Source: Acidimicrobiia bacterium (lineage in GTDB: Bacteria > Acidobacteriota > Vicinamibacteria > Vicinamibacterales > UBA2999). Taken from it: a DNA stretch of 36,580 nt. Shown here one piece after another: positions 25,570 through 32,009 of this stretch. Below the pieces are notes generated by a model that did no database searches, was not told the origin of the DNA, and worked only from the letters and a program-made list of their open reading frames with translations. The translations under genes and the position numbers were made by a program. Positions within the stretch are counted from its first letter, which is position 1. Every line of letters starts with the position of its first letter. Location: assembly GCA_016871255.1 (NCBI GenBank), contig VFZH01000023.1, positions 1 through 36,580 of the forward strand, written 5' to 3'.

Positions 25570-25979
25570 AGCTGCGGATTATCTGCAAGTCGAAGATCCA
25601 TCACGCCACCGTGACCGGCGCCGACCTCAACTACATCGGCAGCATCGGCGTCGACCGCGACCTGATGGTTGCCACCGACATCCTGCCCGGCGAGAAGGTG
25701 TCGGTGTGGAACGTGAACAACGGCCAGCGGATCGACACCTACGCCATTCCGCTGCCCGAGGGATCGGGACAGGTGGTGGTGAACGGCGCCGCCGCCCGCC
25801 ACTTCCAGCGGGGCGATCGCGTGATCATCGCCGCGTTCCTGCTGACAGACGAAGTCGTCACGCCCAGGATGATCGTCGTCGACGAAGGGAACGCGCTGGA
25901 GCGGCACCTGCCCGATCACGACATGACCGACTTCGAACAGGTGTTCGACGAGCTGTCCGAGCTGAAGCTGGCACACTGA
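25566..25979 (+). CDS. panD: Aspartate 1-decarboxylase
   Basis: A 137-residue pyruvoyl-dependent enzyme producing beta-alanine from aspartate. The self-cleavage site is visible as Y-I-G-S at 23-26: cleavage between Gly25 and Ser26 would turn the Ser into the pyruvoyl group. Other conserved parts are SKIHHATVTGADLNY (9-23) with Lys10, the VWNVNNGQRIDTY segment and NGAAARHFQRGDRVII. It completes the pantothenate module; beta-alanine is used by PanC encoded just upstream. The ATG overlaps the panC stop (ATGA). Confidence 0.96.
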   Translation: MKLRIICKSKIHHATVTGADLNYIGSIGVDRDLMVATDILPGEKVSVWNVNNGQRIDTYAIPLPEGSGQVVVNGAAARHFQRGDRVIIAAFLLTDEVVTPRMIVVDEGNALERHLPDHDMTDFEQVFDELSELKLAH

Positions 25980-26016
25980 CGCGACCGGCACGACCAGGCG
26001 TCGCGGGAGGACCGAT

Positions 26017-27069
26017 GTGGGTGGACGAGCCCGTGCCGTCCTGGCCTGGACGCTCGCAGGCGGCCTGACCGCACACGCCGCGCACGCGCAGGGCATCACC
26101 GCGGTCTCCGGCATCACCGTCGGCCACCACACGCTGAAGGAGCGCCCGACCGGGTGCACGGTCGTCATCGCGGCTGGGGACGGCGCCGTCGGGGGAGTGG
26201 CCCAGCGCGGCGGCGCACCCGGCACGCGCGAAACCAACCTGCTCGATCCGCTGAACCTCGTCGATCGCGTCAACGCCGTGGTCCTGTCGGGCGGCAGTGC
26301 GTTCGGCCTGGACGCGGCCACCGGTGTCATGCGCTGGCTCGAGGAGCAGGGCGCCGGATTCCGGACGCCGGCCGGGCGCGTCCCGATCGTCCCGGCGGCG
26401 GTGATCTTCGACCTGGGCCTGGGCAACCCGCGGGTGCGGCCGGACGCCGAGTGCGGCTACCGCGCGGCCGCGGCCGCGTCGGGCAGCGCCCCGGCCGAAG
26501 GCAGCGTTGGCGCCGGAGCCGGGGCGACGGTCGGCAAGCTCGCCGGCGTGATGGTGGGCAAAGGCTACGGCGCGATGAAGGGCGGCGTTGGATCTGCCGC
26601 GATCGTGCTGCCCAACGGCCTGGCGGTCGGGGCGCTGGCCGTCGTGAACGCGCTGGGTGACGTCATCGATCCCGGAACCGGCCGCGTGATTGCCGGCGTT
26701 CGTGCTCCTGACGGCAGCCTGGCCGACGCGCGCACGCTCCTGCGCTCGGGCGCCCTGGTCGGCTCGGCACCGCCGGGCCAGAACACCACGATTGCCGTCG
26801 TGGCCACCAACGCGCGCCTCAGCAAGGCGGCTGCGAACCGTCTCGCGTTGATGGCTGACGACGGGCTCGCCCGCGCGATCGCGCCGTCGCACACCAGCGC
26901 CGATGGCGACACCGTGTTTGCGCTGGCGACGGGCCGCTGGAACGGCGCCGTCGATCTCAGCGTGCTCGGAGGGCTGGCTGCCGAAGTGATGGCCGACGCC
27001 ATCGTGCGCGCGGTGACAGTGGCGACCGGTGCGCCCGACTACCCCGCTGTGAGAGACCTGCGCCGCTGA
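26017..27069 (+). CDS. P1 family N-terminal-nucleophile peptidase (DmpA/NylC-like), secreted
   Basis: A 350-residue protein with a probable signal peptide (VLAWTLAGGLTAHAAHAQ). It matches the S58/P1 family: GITAVSGITVGHHTL, VVLSGGSAFGLDAATGV, VPIVPAAVIFDLGLG and GYGAMKGGVGSA. The autoprocessing site is probably Asn256-Thr257 in GQNTTIAVVATNARL, which corresponds to Gly249-Ser250 of DmpA and to Asn-Thr in the nylon oligomer hydrolase NylC; Thr257 would be the nucleophile. A beta-aminopeptidase or oligoamide hydrolase activity fits the family; the true substrate is unknown. The GTG at 26017 is supported by GGGAGG six bases upstream. A symporter gene follows after 8 bases. Confidence 0.87.
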   Translation: MGGRARAVLAWTLAGGLTAHAAHAQGITAVSGITVGHHTLKERPTGCTVVIAAGDGAVGGVAQRGGAPGTRETNLLDPLNLVDRVNAVVLSGGSAFGLDAATGVMRWLEEQGAGFRTPAGRVPIVPAAVIFDLGLGNPRVRPDAECGYRAAAAASGSAPAEGSVGAGAGATVGKLAGVMVGKGYGAMKGGVGSAAIVLPNGLAVGALAVVNALGDVIDPGTGRVIAGVRAPDGSLADARTLLRSGALVGSAPPGQNTTIAVVATNARLSKAAANRLALMADDGLARAIAPSHTSADGDTVFALATGRWNGAVDLSVLGGLAAEVMADAIVRAVTVATGAPDYPAVRDLRR

Positions 27070-27077
27070 CCCGGACG

Positions 27078-28472
27078 GTGGCCCTTCTCCTCCTATCGCT
27101 CTACGCCATCGTCATCGTCGGCCTGGGGCTGTGGAGCGCACGATTCGTGCGCAGGAGCAGCGACTTCTTCGTGGCCAGCCGGCAGCTGGGGCCAGGGCTG
27201 ATCTTCGCGTCGATGATTGCCGCCAACGTCGGCGCCGGGGCGACCGTTGGCGTGGCAGGGCTGGCGTACGAAGACGGGATCAGCGCCTGGTGGTGGAGCG
27301 GGTCGGCCGGGCTCGGCTCGCTGGTGCTGGCGTTCTGGGTCGGCCCGCGGCTGTGGCGGCTCGCCAGCCGGCACGGGTTCTTCACCACCGGCGACTTCCT
27401 CGAGCACCGGTACGGTCCGTCGGTGCGTACTGTCGTGACCGTGCTGATCTGGCTGGGGTCGCTGTCGATTCTGGCCGCGCAGTTGCTGGCCGGCGCCGCG
27501 ATCCTTGGCGCGATCGCCGGCGTGCCTCGGTGGCTCGGGTCGCTGATCGGCGGCGGGATCATGACCGCCTACTTCACCGCCGGGGGGCTCCTGGGCACCG
27601 CGTGGGTGAACACGCTGCAGCTCGGCGTGATGGTGGGCGGCTTCGCGATCGCGCTGCCGGCCGTCATCGCTGCCGCCGGAGGACCCGGCGCGATGACCGC
27701 CGGTCCTGGTCTTCCGGAAGGGTTCGGCTCGATGCTGCACTCGTCGGGCCCGGGGTCGGGATGGACGCTGCTGCTGCTCGTCGGGCCGGCGTTCATCATC
27801 TCGCCCGGCCTGATCCAGAAGGCGTACGGCGCCGCCAGCGAGCGGGCACTGAAGGTGGGCGTGGCTCTGAACGCTGTCGCGCTGATGCTGTTCGCGTTCG
27901 CGCCGGTGCTGCTCGGCATGGCCGCGCGCGTGCTGGAACCGGGCATCACCGACCCGGACAGCGTGCTGCCGCACGTGCTGACGGCCGAGCTGGCACCGTG
28001 GCTCGGCGCGATCGCCCTGGCGGCCATCTTCTCGACCGAGGTGGATACCTGTGACGCCGTGCTGTTCATGCTCTCGACGTCGCTGTCGCAGGACCTGTAC
28101 AAGCGGCACCTGAATCCCGGGGCCGGCGACCGGACGCTCCTGCGCGTGGCACGGCTGGCAGCCGTGGCCGGCGGCATCGCCGGCGTCGTGTTCTCGATCT
28201 ACCTGCCCACCGTGGTCGAAGGGCTCAGCATCTTCTACTCGCTGCTGGGCGTGACCCTGCTGGTGCCCGTGGTCGGCGGGCTGTTGGTCGCGCGCGCCGG
28301 ATCTCGCGAGGCGCTGGCGTCGATCGCCGCAGGCGTGATCACCTGGCTCGCGCTCCGCTTCGGCGGCCTGGCGTCACCGTGGATGGATCCCACGCTCGTC
28401 GGCCTGCTCGCCGCGACTGCCGCGTTCGTGGTGGCTCTGCGTTTCCGCCCGGCCACTGCAGGGGCCGGCTGA
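27078..28472 (+). CDS. Sodium:solute symporter family transporter
   Basis: A 464-residue inner-membrane protein with about thirteen helices. It has SSS-family features: an early segment GLGLWSARFVRRSSDFFVASRQLGPG, the Na+-binding helix region MIAANVGAGATVGVAGLAYEDG, FFTTGDFLEHRYGP, a GGL-containing helix and AAIFSTEVDTCDAVLFMLSTSLSQDLYKR near residue 315-345, which matches the SxxxD/T-type Na2 site region. It probably imports an amino acid or peptide-derived product; closeness to the secreted peptidase suggests uptake of its products, an inference only. The start GTG lies 8 bases after the peptidase stop. The stop codon sits at the apex of a REP-like palindrome, so the last residues (TAGAG) come from it. 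Confidence 0.88.
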   Translation: MALLLLSLYAIVIVGLGLWSARFVRRSSDFFVASRQLGPGLIFASMIAANVGAGATVGVAGLAYEDGISAWWWSGSAGLGSLVLAFWVGPRLWRLASRHGFFTTGDFLEHRYGPSVRTVVTVLIWLGSLSILAAQLLAGAAILGAIAGVPRWLGSLIGGGIMTAYFTAGGLLGTAWVNTLQLGVMVGGFAIALPAVIAAAGGPGAMTAGPGLPEGFGSMLHSSGPGSGWTLLLLVGPAFIISPGLIQKAYGAASERALKVGVALNAVALMLFAFAPVLLGMAARVLEPGITDPDSVLPHVLTAELAPWLGAIALAAIFSTEVDTCDAVLFMLSTSLSQDLYKRHLNPGAGDRTLLRVARLAAVAGGIAGVVFSIYLPTVVEGLSIFYSLLGVTLLVPVVGGLLVARAGSREALASIAAGVITWLALRFGGLASPWMDPTLVGLLAATAAFVVALRFRPATAGAG

Positions 28473-28485
28473 AGCCGGCCCCTGC
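28458..28485. repeat. REP-like perfect palindrome at the end of the symporter gene
   Basis: A 13-base arm beginning GCAGGGGCCGGCT pairs perfectly with its complement across a two-base GA centre. The TGA stop of the symporter (28470-28472) is in the centre. It could also act as a stem-loop behind the gene; no U-tract follows. Degenerate relatives are seen at 31983-31998 and 33012-33035, and a partial one near 28542-28562. Confidence 0.75.
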
Positions 28486-28596
28486 GAGCGTCATGGCTGT
28501 GGCTGGCCGGACGCTCTCTGACCCTTGTCCGCCCTCCGCCGTGGGGGCCGGCTTTCCTGGCCTGAGCAGGGTCGAAGACGGCCGCCCGCGCCGTCG

Positions 28597-28602
28597 TACA
28601 AT
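28597..28602 (+). promoter_or_regulatory. -10-like TACAAT before the dehydrogenase gene
   Basis: TACAAT ends ten bases before the ATG at 28613. The -35 region is not clear. The remaining gap 28486-28596 contains a degenerate copy of the REP-like palindrome (GGGGGCCGGCTTTCCTGGCC) and no gene. Confidence 0.35.
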
Positions 28603-28612
28603 TGCGCTCCCC

Positions 28613-29680
28613 ATGTCACGGCAGACCTACCGCATTGCCGTCATCGCCGGCGACGGCATCGGCCAGGAAGTGATTCCTGCCGGGGTCGACATTCTTCGCC
28701 GGGCCGCCGGGCAGGGCGGCTTCCGCTGCGACTTCACCGACCTGCCCTGGGGCTGCGAGTTCTACCTGAAGACCGGCCGCATGATGGACGCCGACTGGCT
28801 CGAGCGGCTGCAGGCCTTTGACGCGATCTACCTCGGGGCCATCGGCGCGCCCGGCGTGTCCGACAGCATCTCTGCCAGGGAGCTCCTGCTGCCGCTCAGA
28901 CAGCGGCTGCGGCAGTTCGTGAACCTGCGGCCGATGCGGCTGATGCCCGGGATCGACTCGCCGCTGGGCGGACGGACGGCGGCGGACATCGACATGATCT
29001 GCGTGCGCGAGAACTCCGAGGGCGAATACTGCGGCATCGGCGGCCGCGCGCACATGGGGACGCCTGATGAGCTGGCCGAGCAGACGTCGATCTTCACCAG
29101 GCGCGGAATCGAGCGGATAGCGCGTTACGGGTTCGAGATCGCGCGGACGCGGCCGCGGAAGCTGCTAGCCAGCGCCACCAAGTCGAACGCGCTGCAGCAC
29201 TCGCTCGTGCTGTGGGACGAGGTGGTCGAGGAGGTCGCGCGCGACTACCCGGACGTGACCTGGCGGAAGTACTACGTGGACGCGATCGCCGCGCGCATGG
29301 TCACGCACCCGCAGACGCTGGACGTGATCATCGCGTCGAACCTGTTCGGCGACATTCTCACCGACATCGGCTCCGCCATTTCCGGCAGCCTGGGCGTGGG
29401 CCCCAGCGGCAACATCAACCCCGATCGCACCGCGCCGTCGATGTTCGAGCCGATCCACGGCTCCGCGCCCGACATTGCCGGGAAGGGGATCGCCAACCCG
29501 GTTGCCGCCGTCTGGGCCGGCGCGATGATGCTGGAGCACCTTGGAGAGCCGGCCACTGCGGCGCGTGTCGTCTCCGCGATCGGGCGGGTGCTGGCCGAAG
29601 GGTCCGTGAAGACGCCCGACCTCGGTGGCGAGGCCACGACGAAGGAGATGGCGGCGGCCATCGCGGCCCACCTCGAGTAG
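28613..29680 (+). CDS. Tartrate/D-malate dehydrogenase family (isocitrate/isopropylmalate dehydrogenase superfamily)
   Basis: A 355-residue beta-decarboxylating NAD(P)-dependent dehydrogenase. It starts with YRIAVIAGDGIGQEVIPAG and has the substrate-binding RENSEGEYCGIGGR (about 124-137), the catalytic Lys/Tyr context LLASATKSNAL and YYVDAIAARMVTHPQTLDVI with the metal-binding Asp, then ASNLFGDILTDIGSAISGSLG and FEPIHGSAPDIAGKGIANP near the adenosine site. The VRENSEGEY form with gap pattern is closer to D-malate/tartrate dehydrogenases (DmlA/TtuC) than to LeuB, which usually reads RELTGGIYFG. It would oxidise and decarboxylate D-malate, tartrate or a related 2-hydroxyacid to pyruvate-type products. 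Exact substrate is not proven. Confidence 0.88.
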   Translation: MSRQTYRIAVIAGDGIGQEVIPAGVDILRRAAGQGGFRCDFTDLPWGCEFYLKTGRMMDADWLERLQAFDAIYLGAIGAPGVSDSISARELLLPLRQRLRQFVNLRPMRLMPGIDSPLGGRTAADIDMICVRENSEGEYCGIGGRAHMGTPDELAEQTSIFTRRGIERIARYGFEIARTRPRKLLASATKSNALQHSLVLWDEVVEEVARDYPDVTWRKYYVDAIAARMVTHPQTLDVIIASNLFGDILTDIGSAISGSLGVGPSGNINPDRTAPSMFEPIHGSAPDIAGKGIANPVAAVWAGAMMLEHLGEPATAARVVSAIGRVLAEGSVKTPDLGGEATTKEMAAAIAAHLE

Positions 29681-29692
29681 GGCCGTCTGATC

Positions 29693-30088
29693 ATGGGTGA
29701 CGATGGCCGGGCTCGGCTGGAGGCGCTGGCCGGCCCCGGGGGCCCGCTCGAGATCCGCGAAGCGTTCCGCGCGCGGTGGGAGAAGGCGCGGGCCGGCCGG
29801 GCGTTCGGCCCGACCGAAGCGACCGTGGTCGAGCAGTTGCTGCCGATCCAGGCGCACGTGCTGGAGTGGCTCTACCAGCAGCGCGTGGACGTGGCGCCCG
29901 ACGACATCAGCTGGCAGGACGCACCGCAGCCACGCGTGGTCGCCTACTTCGACATCACCGACGAGCAGTACCGGCTGATCGTCGAGGACCTGCAGCGGCT
30001 CGGCCTCGTGGACGTCCACTTCGACGGCAGCGCGGGGCTGACGCTGGAGGGCATCCGATTCCTGCAGGTCGTACGGCCCGAAGTGTAG
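29693..30088 (+). CDS. Small protein of unknown function
   Basis: A 131-residue protein not recognised. It is acidic, with an N-terminal charged helix region (EIREAFRARWEKARAGRAF), a middle helix EATVVEQLLPIQAHVLEWLY, and a C-terminal segment DEQYRLIVEDLQRLGLVDVHF-like that resembles a winged-helix wing followed by GLTLEGIRFLQVV. A winged-helix fold is possible but only guessed. The ATG at 29693 follows the dehydrogenase by 12 bases on the same strand, so they may be co-transcribed. Confidence 0.6.
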   Translation: MGDDGRARLEALAGPGGPLEIREAFRARWEKARAGRAFGPTEATVVEQLLPIQAHVLEWLYQQRVDVAPDDISWQDAPQPRVVAYFDITDEQYRLIVEDLQRLGLVDVHFDGSAGLTLEGIRFLQVVRPEV

Positions 30089-30126
30089 GGCGCCGGGATC
30101 CCGAGGCTGCGGCGGATCCCGCGACG

Positions 30127-30696
30127 CTACCGTCGAGCGACCCTTCGCAGCGCTTCCTCGAACGGCCGGCCGAGATCAGGGTCCTCCTTCAGCTCGGCGA
30201 AGATCGCGATCCAGCGACGAACACGGTCGGCGTCCAGCCCTGTCGCCTGCCGGAGCACGGTACTCTCCACGTCGCCGAGGTCGCGCGGGCGCCCGGCCAC
30301 GAGCTTGTAGACGATGAGATCGTCGGCCGAACAGGTCCGCAGATGGAGGCCGGGTTCGAACTCGAAGGTCGTTGCCCGATCGAGTACTTCCCGCTCGAAG
30401 TCGAACGCCGCCAGGGACACGTCGAGATCGACGCCGTTCGACGCGCGCAGGAGCAGTACCCTGTTGGCGAGCGCGAAGTCGCGAGCGTCATCCCTCCTGG
30501 ACCGGAACGTGCCCAGGAGCGCGTTGATGACGGGGACTTCCTCGCCGTAGGCCGTCAGCACGGCGACATCGACGTCATGCGTCAGCCGCGGCTCCCCCCA
30601 CCGCTGGACGACGAGGCCACCGATCAGGCAGGCCTTCCATCCGGATTCGTCGAGGAACGTGAGCAGCTCGCGGGCGGCCTCGTGCAACGGGTTCAT
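30127..30696 (-). CDS. Nucleotidyltransferase-fold protein (AbiEii/MNT-like)
   Basis: A 189-residue protein. The N-terminal part ACLIGGLVVQRWGEPRLTHDVDVAV (about 22-46) has the GG ... hx(D/E)-h-(D/E) pattern of polymerase-beta-type nucleotidyltransferases: Gly26-Gly27 and the metal-binding pair Asp41/Asp43. The end is helical (LRTCSADDLIVYKLVAGRPRDLGDVES). Such proteins occur as stand-alone enzymes and as the toxin or antitoxin in type IV AbiE/MNT-HEPN modules. The ATG overlaps the TGA of the 81-residue gene upstream (ATGA), which makes a two-gene unit. The target of any NMP transfer is unknown. Confidence 0.78.
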   Translation of the reverse strand: MNPLHEAARELLTFLDESGWKACLIGGLVVQRWGEPRLTHDVDVAVLTAYGEEVPVINALLGTFRSRRDDARDFALANRVLLLRASNGVDLDVSLAAFDFEREVLDRATTFEFEPGLHLRTCSADDLIVYKLVAGRPRDLGDVESTVLRQATGLDADRVRRWIAIFAELKEDPDLGRPFEEALRRVARR

Positions 30697-30938
30697 GAGC
30701 GGCTGGAACGGAGTCTGGCAGTCGCAAACAACCGTTGATGCGCCACGAGCTCGGCGCCCTCCTCGTCGCGTGCGCCGGGTCGCCAGAGGTCGAGCAGCGC
30801 CAGGCTCATGCGACGCGCTTCGTCTTCGGTCATCGCCGCCAGCCTGGCGGCGCGCTCGGCGTCCAGGAGGCGTCCTGTGTTGCGCCAAGTGTCAACCCAC
30901 TCCGGGAGTCCTGTTCCGTCGTGCGGATTGGTGGCCAT
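30693..30938 (-). CDS. 81-residue partner of the nucleotidyltransferase, possible antitoxin-like protein
   Basis: A small charged, mainly helical protein (LPEWVDTWRNTGRLLDAERAARL, then EDEARRMSLALLDLWRP and VAHQRLFATARLRS). No known domain is recognised. It is translated immediately before the nucleotidyltransferase and overlaps it by 4 bases. GAGGGAG lies directly before the ATG at 30938, and TACAAT about 15 bases upstream could be its -10 box. A small gene in front of an NTase gene is typical of toxin-antitoxin-like cassettes, but the assignment is inference. Confidence 0.6.
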   Translation of the reverse strand: MATNPHDGTGLPEWVDTWRNTGRLLDAERAARLAAMTEDEARRMSLALLDLWRPGARDEEGAELVAHQRLFATARLRSSRS

Positions 30939-30991
30939 CTCCCTCGTCAGGGAATTGTACGCCCGCGCGGGGCGAGCGGTAAGATTGGCGC

Positions 30992-31282
30992 GTGCGCGCG
31001 GGAGACTATTGGAACGTGGTGACCGTGGATCGCTCGGGGGGCCTGCTTGATCGGTTCGTGGCGTTGCTCCGCGACAACGACGTCCGGTTCTGTGTGATTG
31101 GCGGCCAGGCCGTCAACGCCTACGCCGAGCCGATCGTCAACCTCGACCTCGACGTGGTGATGGCGATCGACGACGTGGACAACGTCAACCGCCTGCTTCC
31201 GGGTGACTACTCCGTGGAGCGCTTCGAGCAGAGCGTGAACGTCACCGCCGCCGGGAGCGATCAGCCGCGGAGTCGTACATGA
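30992..31282 (+). pseudogene. Truncated nucleotidyltransferase-fold gene
   Basis: The frame gives 96 residues with the N-terminal half of another nucleotidyltransferase: LLDRFVALLRDNDVRFCVIGG (about 18-38), AVNAYAEPIVNLDLDVVM with the Asp pair (Asp52/Asp54), then DVDNVNRLLPGDYSVERFEQ. After VTAAGSD the match stops and a short unrelated tail ends the frame. Relatives continue for about 70-100 further residues (substrate- or partner-binding helix region), so the C-terminal half is lost. Start is GTG at 30992, with other GTG codons at 31016, 31019 and 31025. It is divergent from the intact NTase unit at 30938. Confidence 0.65.
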
Positions 31283-31365
31283 TCCACTGGGAGCCGCCCT
31301 ACCGCGGCGTGCTTCAATGCGGCCGCGGCTGACTTGAGGTCATCGCTCGTGGCCGCGGAGTCCGG

Positions 31366-31533
31366 GTGGCTCGCGGTCTTGTCAAACGCTATGGCAAAGG
31401 CAACTGGCGCAGGCTCAAGGCGGCCACGCTGGTCCGTCTCGCGGACGGCGGCATCAGGCGCGCAGAAGTCCACTGGTACGAGGCGCACGGCATCGGCAGG
31501 GTCCGCTGGAAGATCAAGCGGTTCCTCGACTGA
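31366..31533 (+). CDS. Very small basic protein (55 aa), conserved-looking
   Basis: A 55-residue frame from GTG 31366 to TGA 31533, which reads MARGLVKRYGKGNWRRLKAA at the N-terminus, then VRLADGGIRRAEVHWYEAHG and ends GRVRWKIKRFLD. The pattern is coherent, strongly basic and resembles small uncharacterised proteins with the HWYEAHGIG motif recalled from other bacteria; this could not be searched. The reading frame is far richer in aromatic residues than the shadow frames nearby. It is followed after 16 bases by another small gene. No function is suggested. Confidence 0.5.
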   Translation: MARGLVKRYGKGNWRRLKAATLVRLADGGIRRAEVHWYEAHGIGRVRWKIKRFLD

Positions 31534-31549
31534 ACGAGCCTCGTTCCTG

Positions 31550-31753
31550 TTGTGCATCGACCCGGGGGCTCACGAGGATCTACAAGCGCGGCGCTTCTAC
31601 GAAGTGCTTCCTGACGACGGGGCCTCGAGGAGCGACTACGTCCGCGTCATCGACGATTCTGGCGAAGACTACCTGTATCCCGCCGAGCGCTTCGTGGCAC
31701 TCGAACTCCCCGCCGAGGTCCTGAGGGCCTTCACCGCACGCAAGGCCTCATGA
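31550..31753 (+). CDS. Small acidic protein (67 aa), conserved-looking
   Basis: From TTG 31550 to TGA 31753 the frame encodes CIDPGAHEDLQARRFYEVLP, then DYVRVIDDSGEDYLYPAERF and ends VALELPAEVLRAFTA. The part RVIDDSGEDYLYPAERFV resembles small uncharacterised bacterial proteins whose start reads (V)CIDNGDYxxSLxxxKxYxxLPD. The start is uncertain because the same frame is open further upstream, but the homology-like part begins at the TTG. Together with the 55-residue gene before it, it looks like a small pair of conserved unknowns. Confidence 0.55.
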   Translation: MCIDPGAHEDLQARRFYEVLPDDGASRSDYVRVIDDSGEDYLYPAERFVALELPAEVLRAFTARKAS

Positions 31754-31811
31754 CCCGCGTGCTGTCGTCTGCGCAATCGAAAGACGCCTTCGCACCCTCG
31801 TTCCGTTGCAG

Positions 31812-31940
31812 TCACCGCGTCTCGAACCCCTGGAACCTCGGCAGTTCCCCGGTGACCACTCTGGCAAGCAGCCGTGCCTGGATCTCCAGCACCCGCCGGT
31901 AGTTGACCCGGTACCCGAACAGCGGATGCGTCACCCAATG
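31812..31940 (-). pseudogene. cas1: Remnant of cas1 (C-terminal end only)
   Basis: The minus strand reads [20 protein letters not shown], then [19 protein letters not shown] and a TGA at 31814-31812. This looks like the C-terminal end of CRISPR integrase Cas1, in which the last helices carry the pattern (T)HP-x-FGYR-x-xYRR-x-LE-x-QARLLAR-x-L-x-GE-x-P and the sequence usually ends in F-x-TR. Upstream in frame only about 20 unrelated residues precede it before a stop near 32000, so the catalytic core (Glu and His metal ligands) is absent. No cas2, effector gene or repeat array is within the window. The match is by pattern and memory, not by search. Confidence 0.6.
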
Positions 31941-31950
31941 CGACGCCGGC

Positions 31951-31998
31951 CCGACTCCAGTCGGACGGAACTGCCTCCCTCGGCCAGCTGAAGCTGGC
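31951..31998. repeat. Two short REP-like palindromes
   Basis: CCGACT-CC-AGTCGG (31951-31964) and GCCAGCT-GA-AGCTGGC (31983-31998) are perfect inverted repeats with two-base centres. The second is a shortened variant of the palindrome at 28458-28485. They lie between the cas1 remnant and the end of the synthetase gene and may mark the breakpoint of the remnant. Confidence 0.6.
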
Positions 31999-32009
31999 TA
32001 TGCGGGTCA

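Noticed and set aside
28458-28485. Rho-independent terminator
   Set aside because: The stem is strong but no T-tract follows, and related palindromes occur inside another gene, so a REP-like element is the better description.
30127-30938. A confident toxin-antitoxin call for the NTase pair
   Set aside because: Only the overlap and the NTase fold support it; the 81-aa protein has no recognised antitoxin or HEPN motif, so it is kept as a finding and not as a named system.
31754-31811. Possible cas2 or CRISPR repeats downstream of the cas1 stub
   Set aside because: No open frame with Cas2 pattern and no repeated 25-40 base unit was found in this segment.
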